Origin: Notospermus geniculatus
Lineage: Eukaryota; Nemertea; Pilidiophora; Heteronemertea; Lineidae
Reading direction: 5' to 3'
NCBI GenBank assembly: GCA_002633025.1
Contig: NMRB01002523.1
Location: forward strand, 34,607 to 98,606
Length of the DNA stretch: 64,000 nt
Shown: one piece after another, positions 54,830-64,000 of the stretch
Numbering within the stretch: the first letter of the stretch is position 1
Layout of the letters: each line of letters begins with the position of its first letter
Translations under genes and position numbers: made by a program
Notes under the pieces: generated by a model
Told to the model about the DNA's origin: nothing
Seen by the model: only the letters and a program-made list of their open reading frames with translations
Database searches by the model: none

Positions 54830-55867
54830 GTTGGAAGTTTTCAAAACTTGACTTTCCCAGGTGAATTTGAAAATCCACCTTTTTAATAGACCTAAAAGAA
54901 AAGGTACTTTCAGGGCCTTTATAGGTAATCCCAGCTATTTTAACTCTTTCAGTGCTATATCGATCGTTTCATATCGACAGATTTTTTTATCCTACAGTGT
55001 TGCGTCGATTCAAATCAACGATTTTCATTATACTCTGTTTGCATACTGAGTGCACCATTCTGCAGTTCAGTGATCAATGAAATGGCAGCACCCAGGAGTT
55101 TATTTTAGCGTATTAAGATGGGTGTTTCTATTCAAAAGTGACTAGGCCTACCGCTACCGTACCATTTTTTCAGGTATTTTAGCCAAAGCTGTTGCACTGT
55201 AAGGATACTTTCTTGTAAACTTTGTAGCACTGAAAGAGTTAAGGCCTGTTTCCAACACAGCAGTTTGAGCCATGATTTGCAGTGAGCACTATTTGTGTTT
55301 TTTTTAATTTCACATTTCAACAAAATAGGCCTACTACAGCTCAAGATGATATTGGGGAAATAAAAAAATCACCAATCTTCAAATTTGGGTGCCCTGAGAT
55401 GCGATTTCCCAGCATTTGAAGATGTATTTTAGCACTCTGACATGCTGTGATGGGTCGGAAATGCTGTATTGGAAACGGGTCTTTAATGAAGGAAAAAATC
55501 GATGTTCCCCTTGGGGTATTTTCACAACAGTGCCAAGTATTGTTTATAAAGAATGTGTAATACTCACTCAATGACATAGGTCATTGTCAAGACATATATT
55601 TTAGAACATCCTATACATATTATAGTGTGTGTGTTTTAGGTTGTATGGTCACGCCTCTTATGACTATTAACTTCAATATTGTACACAATGTGAAGTGACT
55701 TGTTTCACTAGTTTACTTTAGGACAGCTAGTGACAGTTTTTTGTGTGGATCATGTGACTCTTTGGCCAGTATTGTTTAGATTTTCCCCAGCGCTGAAGTC
55801 GCACGAACTCCCCAAAATATTCACGAAATGTTGGCTATCATCAAAGCATGGTATTTCTGAGTGAAAT

Positions 55868-55987
55868 TTAAAGGGCCGTATTTTAGAACGTTCCTTAACA
55901 TTAAGGTCCACCTTAAAATCTATTGTTCTCGATGTTTTTACAATAGAGTTAGGTCGATTAAGGAACATTCTAAAATACGACCCTTAA
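55868..55987. mobile_element. TTAA-flanked MITE, 120 bp
   Basis: TTAAAGGGCCGTATTTTAGA and its near-inverse TAAAATACGACCCTTAA, with TTAA at both edges. Third TTAAAG-ended element in the window. Confidence 0.75.
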
Positions 55988-56026
55988 AGTGTTTTCAGAG
56001 CAAGTTGTCAGTCCAAGTCTGTTTGT

Positions 56027-56079
56027 CAAGTATAATTCCTTGGAGGAATTATACTTGTCAAGTATAATTCCTCCAAGGT
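56027..56079. repeat. AAGTATAATTCCTTGGAGG palindromic repeat
   Basis: AAGTATAATTCCTTGGAGGA meets its inverse and then a second direct copy; can form alternative hairpins. Confidence 0.8.
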
Positions 56080-56148
56080 TTCACATAAAGAAATGGTTTT
56101 CGTATTTGTTCAACCTCGTTTGTTGTGACAGGACAACCAAACAACCAA

Positions 56149-56250
56149 GCGCAGATCTGGAGGGCGGCGCCCTGGGCGCACGCCTCCCCTTTTGGCCAAC
56201 ACATCTGTAAAATCGACCGTGAAATTCTAGAACTTGGAGCAAATCATTGA
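56149..56250. mobile_element. Truncated GGATCC-ended MITE
   Basis: Left 100 bp of the family (CAGATCTGGAGGGCGGC, CATCTGTAAAATCGACCGTG), cut at GCAAATCATTGA. Confidence 0.7.
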
Positions 56251-57688
56251 TTAAACTCAAATCCTTGATCAGCCCCCAGCAACCGACAATTACCAGATGT
56301 GTTGTCCCATCATACCGGACTGACTGACAACTACATTCTCTGTACATTCTGTCCCAGTTAGCAGTAGTCAGTCAGATATGTGATGAACGACGTAATTGTG
56401 GGTTTAAGGGCAAATGACAATGGGGAGCCAGCGCCAATTGGTCACGTGAGACTGATAGAGCAGACGTGACACCTATAGAGGCTCATTGTTCGAGAGATGC
56501 GGTTCACCAAGCACGGCCAATCACACCTTGAATCGTCATGAATAATAGGTGGCGTTGGTGTACTATCAGTTCAAACCCACGCGTATATTCTCGCGTGGTC
56601 TGCGTGATCGGGGTTCCCTATTAAAGGCTAAACAAATGCTAAAGATTAAAATGTCATCAGTTCGAATGAGGTTGTTCAAATACAGTGTATAGATTGTATA
56701 TTTTGGGCAACATTTGTGAAAATTTTGTGACCCTCGGCAAAAGCAGACACTAGTCACAAAAGCGGAAAGGGTTAATGGCTTTACAACACAACAGCTGACA
56801 AAGTCAGTATGACTTGACAAAATTGTGACCCGATCCAGCAAAAGTAGGTGCTAGTCACAAACGAGGAAAGGGTTAACGACCTTGCAACACAATAGCTGAA
56901 ATGTACGTCTCTGCAGGTTGACAATAGTAGTGGACAGCAGTGATAATAGTTGAGTAAACTGATGACCAATGATCGATGATCACCTGCGACCATGTGCCCC
57001 TAGGCCTACTTTTGGCAGATCAGGTCACAATTCGTGGACAGCAAAAAGGTACCGTAGTTGAATGTGAGAACTTTTGTGACAAGTGCCTCCTTTTAACCCT
57101 TCGTGGCCAAAGGTATCTTCAGTCAAATTTGAACATACCATATACAAAAACCTGGAAAAGTACAGTACTGTAGGCCTACTGGTACGGTAGGCCTACCGGT
57201 ACCAGTACAGTACATTTTTTCTTTTTTTTGACAAAATGACCATTGGCAGTGTAAGGGTTAATATAAAGAGGGTCACATTTCTGTGTCTCTTGGACGATTC
57301 TTTTCCATCCCTTCACTTGGGGTCAGTTCACGTTTTTGAGGCGTTGAAACGCGAGGTGTAAACACTTGTTTATTGCGTATTTACAATATCATCTGGCTAT
57401 ATGATCAGGGAATAAACGTTTATCCAAGTATTTATCAAGTGTTTGTGCATATATCACACTCCGCTAACAGGGTCTCCCTGGTCATGTTGTTACTTTGTTT
57501 CTCATCTTGAATCATAAAAGCCTTCGACAACTTCGCCTCCGACTAGGCCTACGCTCAAATCACATGGTAGCAGAGCGTAGTTCGAAGGCATAGTGATGGA
57601 CCCGGTTAAAGATGTTTCCTTGACTCCTCTGTAATGACCAAGTAAATGTAGGCCTAGGCCTTGGCCTACTGAATAAGCCGCTCCTACA
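56251..57688. other. No gene recognised; degenerate duplicated blocks
   Basis: AAAGGGTTAA(T/C)G(G/A)C...CAACACAACAGCTGA recurs at 56765 and 56870, and a partial at 60610, marking an old repeat. No exon seen. Confidence 0.4.
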
Positions 57689-57858
57689 CAGGTGCGGATC
57701 CAGAGGGGGGTGCCCCTTTTGGCCACCATAGCCTATCTGTAAAATACGGTACATGAAATCCTGGAATTTTGAGCAAATCATTGAAATTCACCGCAAATTT
57801 CAATTGATGTTCCCAGCACACGGCGCCCCCTCTTTTCCGAAATCCTAGATGCCCCTGT
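57689..57858. mobile_element. GGATCC-ended MITE, orientation A
   Basis: CAGGTGCGGATCCAGAGGGG to CCTAGATGCCCCTG with the CATTGAAATTCACCGCAAA core. Confidence 0.75.
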
Positions 57859-59529
57859 ATCGAGTTCACAAGGTTTCTGGAGACACTATAAGGATGAGAT
57901 CTGTCAATCAATCTCAAGTATGATTGAAACCACAGGTAGCTGTATCACCAAAGAGCCCGGAGGGCCTTCAGGAGGGCTTAACTGACAGTAGTGATAAAAA
58001 CGTGGGCGGTCAACCCCACTTCGAGGGATTATTAGCCCCGCCTGAGGAGTGTCCTCCGGGCCCTTTTGGCGGAGGATGGATGTCCCGGGCATAGAAGAAA
58101 TAGTGGGAGTGCAAACGTACCAATAAAAAAAAAACCCCATGCCAGTTTCGTATGCGAATGGGTAGCTATTCGGCCGAAAAATCATAAAAATCAGGCGTAA
58201 AAAACATCAAATGCATAAATGTGATGCTTCAACGTATTCAGTTATATAGATAGATCAGTAACATGGTAAATCGGTAGGTGTAATGCGCCCTATCTTGGTG
58301 TAAATCATGAGTTTTCTGTCGGTTGTCTGGCACTCATGTGGCCTGCCGGTATAGCCTATGGGCTGTTATATCCGCAAAAAATGAGGGCCTAACAAAAGGT
58401 AAGACGTCGTCGTCGTCATGTTCTCTAGTCGCTGTGGGGTGAGCTGATCTGCATCGTAGCTAAAGACGTTGGGCTGCACTTGTAAAGGTGATGTGGAGTT
58501 GCAGCTGATGACTCAAGATGAGGACGATAGCCGAATTTTCAATAGTTGTCACTAAACTGTCATCCCAGTCGTGATCTATTTCCCACGCAAAAGGCGTCCA
58601 TTCTATTAGGACCGGGTTTCGGTGTGCTGCCCTCTCTCTACCTATCGAGCTATAGGATCCCCACGTACGATAAGAAGAGATCAGGGGTGCGGCCGCATAG
58701 AAACTCCGCTAGTGCTTCGACAGCCTACCGGTGTTAAAATGCATGGAAAAATGTACAGCACTATCGGCAGATGGGCTTCGCTAGCGCTAGCGGTGTTTCT
58801 ATGTGGCCACCCCAGGAGTTTAACCATCCGTACCTTTATTTGTTGAGGCAGTCGTGTCACTGATCGGTGATTGACTGACTGGATGCAGGGGGCAATGGAT
58901 GCATTTAAAACTAAAGTGAAACTAGAACTGAGAATTCACTGAAAGTGACTTCATGACCACACCACAAATGTTTTGGCCAGAAGCTGGTTTGTTATGTTGA
59001 CGTAAGATGGCGGTGTTCGAATGCTGTAGTACGACGAACTGCCGAACGAGCGATCAGGATGTAGGCCTACACAGGCACGACGTCGTGCCATGCATAGATC
59101 TCGTGTACCACGCACGGTTCTATTTATAGACTCCGATTCTATTTATAGACTACATGTACGGCGATCCCGATTTATTTAACTGAAAACGTTCATTATCTCA
59201 GCCAAAATTGAATGAAAGTGCACAGGAATCTTTTCATCGCGAGAGAACAATTAGATCTTTAGACTGAGCAAGTCAGATTTGATGTGCATGCCCTAGTTTG
59301 ACCGAAAATGTGGGGGAAAGGAAAGTGGTAGAGAAAAATTTTGCGTCCTGCGAAAACAATACTGACCACACCACTGAGTGGTGGTGTGGTCAAAATGACT
59401 TGTGNACCTTGTCAGTTGTGGTTAGTCTATTACTAACAGCTTGACCACAAACACAGCCAATAGGCAACGTGACATACGTTATTCTCTATACCATTGGACT
59501 CGCCTGTTAAAGTATTGTGCAATTCATCG
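57859..59529. other. No gene recognised
   Basis: Contains a short perfect hairpin CTGACCACACCACTGAGTGG with partner at 59360-59395, and CGTCCATTCTATTAGGACC near 58590, resembling 7450. No coding exon. Confidence 0.4.
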
Positions 59530-59690
59530 TTTCCACGACGTAACTCCGACAGTGTCCGCCATTGCTGACGGTCGTTGCCGTAATGACGGAAAGGTGGTGG
59601 GCAAAATTCATTGCTTTGCTGAAGAAAGCTGGTGGGCAAAACGCACAACGTCACGTAGGCCTGGGCCTACGTCATGGATATGATGAATAG
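59530..59690. repeat. Dispersed repeat (inverse of 32420-32600)
   Basis: CCGACAGTGTCCGCCATTGC, TGAAGAAAGCTGGTGGGCAA and GACGTAGGCCTGG-type blocks, the opposite strand of the slit intron copy. Confidence 0.75.
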
Positions 59691-60029
59691 CTCGTCAAAA
59701 TAGTGAACAGGGTCATGTAACCTTGCAGAGTTCAACCTAGTACCATTTGCCTTAGGTATCTGGAAAGGACTTTACAACATGTAGGATCGAGTCAGTGGTT
59801 TTTGAGGCATCTAAAAAAAGCTTCGGGTTTGACGAAAGCGTTCCGTAATGTAGAATGGTGTGTTAACAAATGGCGGTGTTTTCTTTCAGGATATCATGCA
59901 AGATGAAAGCCCGGAGGAGATGGTACAGGGTTCTCCACTAGCGTAACAGAGTGGGCGTGGCGCCCGTTCTAAAATGCAGGATTGATTTCAGCGCCCGGTC
60001 TAAAAATCCGCCACCCGGTCAAAATTATT

Positions 60030-60200
60030 CGCTTTAAATAACACTGAGGTTTTCCAAGCACCGACAGGAGCTAGATTTGTGTTCCGAAATGCCGGGAAAT
60101 CGCATTTCAGGGCTTCTAGATTGCAAATTTTTTCTGGGGGAGGCCCCGGCTCCCCCTGAGGATGCGCGTGCAGCAGCAGCTTCCGAAATCAGTAACCGTG
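60030..60200. repeat. Transposon relic related to 62100-62200
   Basis: AATGCCGGGAAATCGCATTT and GGGGGAGGCCCCGGCTCCCC resemble CAGAAACGCGATTTCCTGGC and GGGGACCTCCCCCGG at 62125-62180 (inverted order). A further hint is GAGATGCGATTTCCCAGCAT at 55397. Confidence 0.5.
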
Positions 60201-60240
60201 TGACCTCACCAGCGCCCGGTCTGTTTCAAACCCTGTGGAG

Positions 60241-61654
60241 AACTCTGATTTGTAATATGATGACTTTGCCGAACTGCAATGAGGATTGATCATGGGACAC
60301 ACCCGACAACCGGACGAACTCGGACAACATCCTATGGCAGGTAGGCAGCCATCTTAACCTTTTTCTCCATTCGTTATTCGTTACTGTACCAACCTTGTTC
60401 CTAGGTTTTTCGCCCTGCCCTGTTCCCATCATCATGAAATGTTCAGTCAGCCGTCAGTTATTCACAAGTCCTGCCACAATTTGCAAATTAAGAGTCTCTA
60501 TCTAATGGACTGAAAACTCAAATTTGTCTTTCTTGCTTATGTCATACTCCCCTCACGCCTGACCACGTGGTCAACCTGCAGAGATGCTCATTTCAGCTAT
60601 ATTGTGTTGTAAGGTCGTTAACCCTTTCCTCGGTTGCGACATGCCTAGAGCTCCTTTTGCTAGAGAGGGTCACAAATATATCACTACCTCCCTTCTGACA
60701 AACTTCTCCATTTTTCAGATGGAAATGAGGATGACAGATGCAGTGAATCGTGTCTTACTTTGCCAAATTTTGGCGCAAACGGACTTATACTATGGCAATC
60801 GGTCATACCAAAAACTGGACTTCAGCTCATACATGTATGTCGTGAACGATAATAGCAGCTACTATTTGAACCCAACTATGGCCAACAGTCAGCTATCTTC
60901 AAATGGACTTCGACCAACATCACGGTGAAGAATACAGTTAGAATGTTTGAACATGGAGTGAATGTATTCTGATATCTTCTTTACTTTCTTGCAGTTGTGT
61001 TTTAAAAGCCACGAGGATGGCACCTAAATTAGCTCATCATAAAATGGCACCTTAATTGGCTGATGATGATAAATTTCTCTGACATTTTGTCCGAGGGTGT
61101 TTCATATTTCTTGCCCAGATTGTTGGACAGGTCACTTTAGTCCAGGCGGTAGACTGCAGGGGTACACAAAAAAAATGATTTTTGACACTGGATAATATCG
61201 GATCTTTTATACTATTCATAGAAGCTGATATGAATGCTTCTACTCTCAAATTCAAGGGAATTTAGTTGAGTGGACCTAGTAGGCGCACGTTGCTAAGGTG
61301 ATGTAAGCTTTTCCATTCCTTCTACCTTTGCACCATGTTTTTGAGGTAGGCGTAACTTCGGTGAGCAGTGGATGGTTGGGCCCGTTGTTTGTAGTGGATC
61401 CATGATTGTTTGTACCCAGCTCTGGACAACGGGATGTTGTCCCTAGCTGTGTGTGAATGCGTATGGCATCCCGGCCTCTTCGGGAGAGGGTTTGCCTACC
61501 ATTCCGCTACAAACCTTCATTTCCGACTCGGGTGCTTAGTTGGAACATTGGGATCAACGACAACCTTTGGCAAGATAGTGGGTCATTTAGCCATCCATGT
61601 AGGAATTGAAAAGGTTTTGAAAAATACTGGCAAAGCTCAACTGGGGTAAACAAA
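60241..61654. other. No gene recognised
   Basis: A 70-codon stretch ending at 60928 was considered as an exon but shows no domain. Nothing else supportable. Confidence 0.4.
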
Positions 61655-61735
61655 TGAAATGCCATAACCAGGATTCGAACCAGAGTCCTTAGTTTCTGAA
61701 TCATGCGTTCTACTGACTGGGCTTAAGAGACATGT
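61655..61735 (-). repeat. tRNA-like sequence (SINE head or tRNA pseudogene)
   Basis: On the minus strand: AAGCCCAGTCAGTAGAACGC (D-arm-like) then CTCTGGTTCGAATCCTGG (strong T-arm with B box GGTTCGAATCC). The acceptor stem is not convincing and the anticodon arm is poor, so a functional tRNA is unlikely. Confidence 0.5.
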
Positions 61736-62009
61736 CCTACTTGCAGGGCTGGGAAATATTAGGAACATGCACAGTTGCAGTTCTATTCATGCCTTGATCC
61801 AATGGGATGTGTGAAGTTTTGTTGCCACTCTTTAGCACACCTTAGTATGAAAGTAAAGGCACCTCTCCATGGGAGAGTTTTTGTGAGTTGGCTCTCAATG
61901 GGCAATTCACCATTGTTTCGGAGACCCGAACCACTTCACCTCCGTGGCTCCACACGTGGCTACACCAGTTCATTTGTGTGTAAAAACGTGGCCTAAAAGA
62001 ATTGATATA

Positions 62010-62402
62010 CAGTGGCGGATCCAGGAGTTGCAGAACCCGGGGGCATGGAATGGGCAAAGCCCATTCCCTGAGTGCTGAAGGCGCGAATTGCGAGCGCCGC
62101 GGGCGCGAAGCCTCTGGAGGAGAGCCGGGGACCTCCCCCGGAAAATTTTTTGGGCATAAGTGCCAGAAACGCGATTTCCTGGCACCTGGTCAGGCCAAAT
62201 TGGGACTTTCTTTTACTGAAAATCGGAGTCTGAAGCAGAGAAGGAACCACCACAGCATTGCCAAAGAGTATTGCTGAGATTTATGAGATTGAGAGGCTAC
62301 GACTGAATTCTTTTGACTTCCAAAAATTTTGCTGCTTGGCGGCCGAACGGGTGGGGGGGCGTGCACCGGTCACGCCCCCCTTTGGATCCGCCACTGATAT
62401 AG
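62010..62402. mobile_element. GGATCC-edged element, about 390 bp
   Basis: GTGGCGGATCCAGGAGTTGC at 62012 and TTTGGATCCGCCACTGATAT ending about 62400 are inverse at GTGGCGGATCC. Longer relative of the 180-bp family; the interior includes GGCGCGAATTGCGAGCGCCG and a CCCCCGGAAAA block. Confidence 0.75.
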
Positions 62403-63824
62403 GAGCTTGAGGCATTTATTGCCGTGGTGGTGGTTGGTTTCAGAGGTCCACAGCACAAAGCTGGTGGGTAATAACACACACTGCTGGAGAAGAATCATTC
62501 TCTGGGGGATATGTCGGCAGACAGGTGCATCATTCGAGGGAGTGTTATTATTGGGGGTAAGTGCTACTTGGGCCTCTGAAAACACTCACGATCCCTGCAG
62601 TGCATGCCGCAAGCCCCTGTGGTATCGGTGGTGTTCTGAAAACTGAGAGGAAGCCTATTTTAAAAGCAATCCAACATTGGATAAATAAGAGATCTCAGCT
62701 CAGCCAAGTGCAAAGTGAGATTGAGCATTTTAAATCCAGACAGAAAGCTAAAAAATGTTCAAATATGGGGAGATTAATTCTTCTCCCTGGTTACAGGTGC
62801 GTCTGTTTGTCTGTGGAGAGGCTTGGGCATTGTCAGAAACTTCCTTCGGGCCGTAGAGTGGATACCTAAGACGGTTGGCAGCCTGGTGAAATCGGCTTGA
62901 TATAGGAGGAAGCTTGCAATGATGAGTTCAGGTCGTTCGATTATATTTCAATATTGATGTAACTCCTTTTTTGGGGGTGCAGTGAAAATATAATAGAAAG
63001 GCCTTTCATCATTGGAAGTTTCAGTGAGGTTTGAGTAGGTGAAGTAACTCATTCAGTCATCATTCAAAGCTCCCTCCTGATATACGTGTGTTGCTACACA
63101 TGTATATCAATCATGACCCCAATGAGGAAACCAGGTGAGGGGTGGAATTGGATAGGGACTGGGACATGGAACTGTGTTAAAAACAATACAGATCCATGTG
63201 TATCTGTTGATACTCCCAATGCTTCTACCAAGCAGGTCCTAGCACAAGTTGCTTATAGCCGCGGAGTGTATGGCGTTGGTAGCGTCGAGATGTTGGCTCC
63301 AAACACTTCTCATGCCTTCTGGGTTTAGGGCGGACTCACGGATAAGTTTAATGGGATAGCCCCATGACAATGTCCAGTGCCTTAGACGAACTGCAGAAGA
63401 AATACTTCCTCACATTTGACATGCACAAAATTTGGTCATAATCAAGAGCCATTAGTTGCTCCACCGAGTTCAAATATTTTGGCATGATTTTTTCCTTTTG
63501 CACATTTCTTGTGCTCATAAATAAAGTATATTTGTTTATTAGAGGGTAGAGAAAGGGAAAAATACCACCTTCCTCCCCAGCTTCCTCTCTGTTTTTCAAG
63601 TTATGCCAGCGTTATAGGAGGCGTAGCATATTGCCCACTACCAGTGGGAGGCGTAGCATACTGCCCGCCTCCGATCATGCACATTTTCAAGTTCGGCACT
63701 TTGCCCATGTTGAAGCTGGGGGAATTATATTTTACATGTACACAACTTTCCTTGTTGAGAAGTGTGGTGGCAACATGTATGTTTTCTATGGGAGAAACCT
63801 ATGGAAATTAAAGCTGCTACCGGG
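62403..63824. other. No gene recognised
   Basis: Small direct repeat GGAGGCGTAGCATA(T/C)TGCCC at 63619 and 63648. A frame at 63110-63328 is open but has no recognisable domain. No other feature. Confidence 0.4.
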
Positions 63825-63985
63825 TACTCCACTTGAGAGTTTTCTCCTGCCGTTTGGCTCTCAATGGGCGATCCTGCATCCAACCTTTGTTGGTTTCCTT
63901 ACAACTTACACTGAAGCCAGTGGTACAAAACAACTACCCATAGTTTTCTATGGCTGAATCCGTGTGATAAAACTTTCACGTGGGG
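63825..63985. mobile_element. GAGAGCC-family MITE, nearly complete
   Basis: CCACTTGAGAGTTTTCTCCT and TTTGGCTCTCAATGGGCGA at the left, TAAAACTTTCACGTGGGGCA at the right; most complete single copy of the family in this window. Confidence 0.7.
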
Positions 63986-64000
63986 CAGCGGGTTAATGCT

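Noticed and set aside
55359-57416. AATAAA hexamers as the slit polyadenylation site
   Set aside because: AATAAA is common by chance in AT-rich DNA and nothing else marks a cleavage site.
61655-61735. Functional tRNA gene on the minus strand
   Set aside because: Strong B box, but acceptor and anticodon arms do not pair convincingly; SINE head or pseudogene is more likely.
63086-63328. 80-codon frame with two cysteines and an Asn-rich middle
   Set aside because: No known domain, no clear splice sites; it is within the length expected by chance.

Overview
The window is from an animal genome: spliced exons with GT-AG boundaries, introns of roughly 0.1-5.8 kb, dense short inverted-repeat transposons, tRNA-derived SINE fragments and many minisatellites. 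It holds one gene I can identify with confidence, the 3' three-quarters or so of a slit orthologue on the + strand (first visible exon 19676, stop codon 52795-52797). The protein has the seven-EGF layout known from Drosophila Slit (six EGFs before the laminin-G domain and one after) rather than the nine of vertebrate Slits, so a non-vertebrate is likely. TAGGCCTA-like motifs, the transposon load and extensive near-identical duplication would suit a marine invertebrate such as an echinoderm, hemichordate or amphioxus, but that is inference and the species is not established.

Layout. 1-19675: no exon recognised. It contains minisatellites (629-744, 1087-1520, 1828-2110, 12860-13435), foldback/MITE elements (187-338, 2641-2792, 2962-3152, 4644-5570, 7605-8154, 8644-8778, 9284-9412, 9847-10151, 14217-14367, 14682-15152, 16200-16590) and one unexplained 224-codon open frame (10758-11432). 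This must be upstream intron and/or flanking DNA of slit, since the signal peptide, first LRRNT and first three LRRs are absent. 17270-24334: a 3.4-3.6 kb tandem duplication whose first copy carries the first visible LRR exon and whose second copy shows transposon sequence and an assembly gap (23341-23492) where that exon should be.

19676-52797: 30 slit exons, joined in a continuous frame of 4014 nt (1337 residues plus stop). Order: last three LRRs and LRRCT of D1; complete D2 (the Robo-binding domain in characterised Slits); complete D3; complete D4; EGF1-6; laminin G; EGF7; C-terminal cystine knot. Ordinary LRR exons are 72 nt (one is 75 nt) with phase-2 introns at both ends; LRRCT/LRRNT junctions are phase 1. 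Introns are filled with MITEs, SINEs and VNTRs, including a 42-bp repeat that has copied an exon end together with its splice donor eight times.

52798-64000: 3' flank/3' UTR of slit, with a 50-bp minisatellite starting about 350 bp after the stop, nested MITEs and SINE fragments, and no second gene that I can support. I found no RNA gene, CRISPR array, or new multi-gene system; the novel material is repeat architecture and details of the slit gene.
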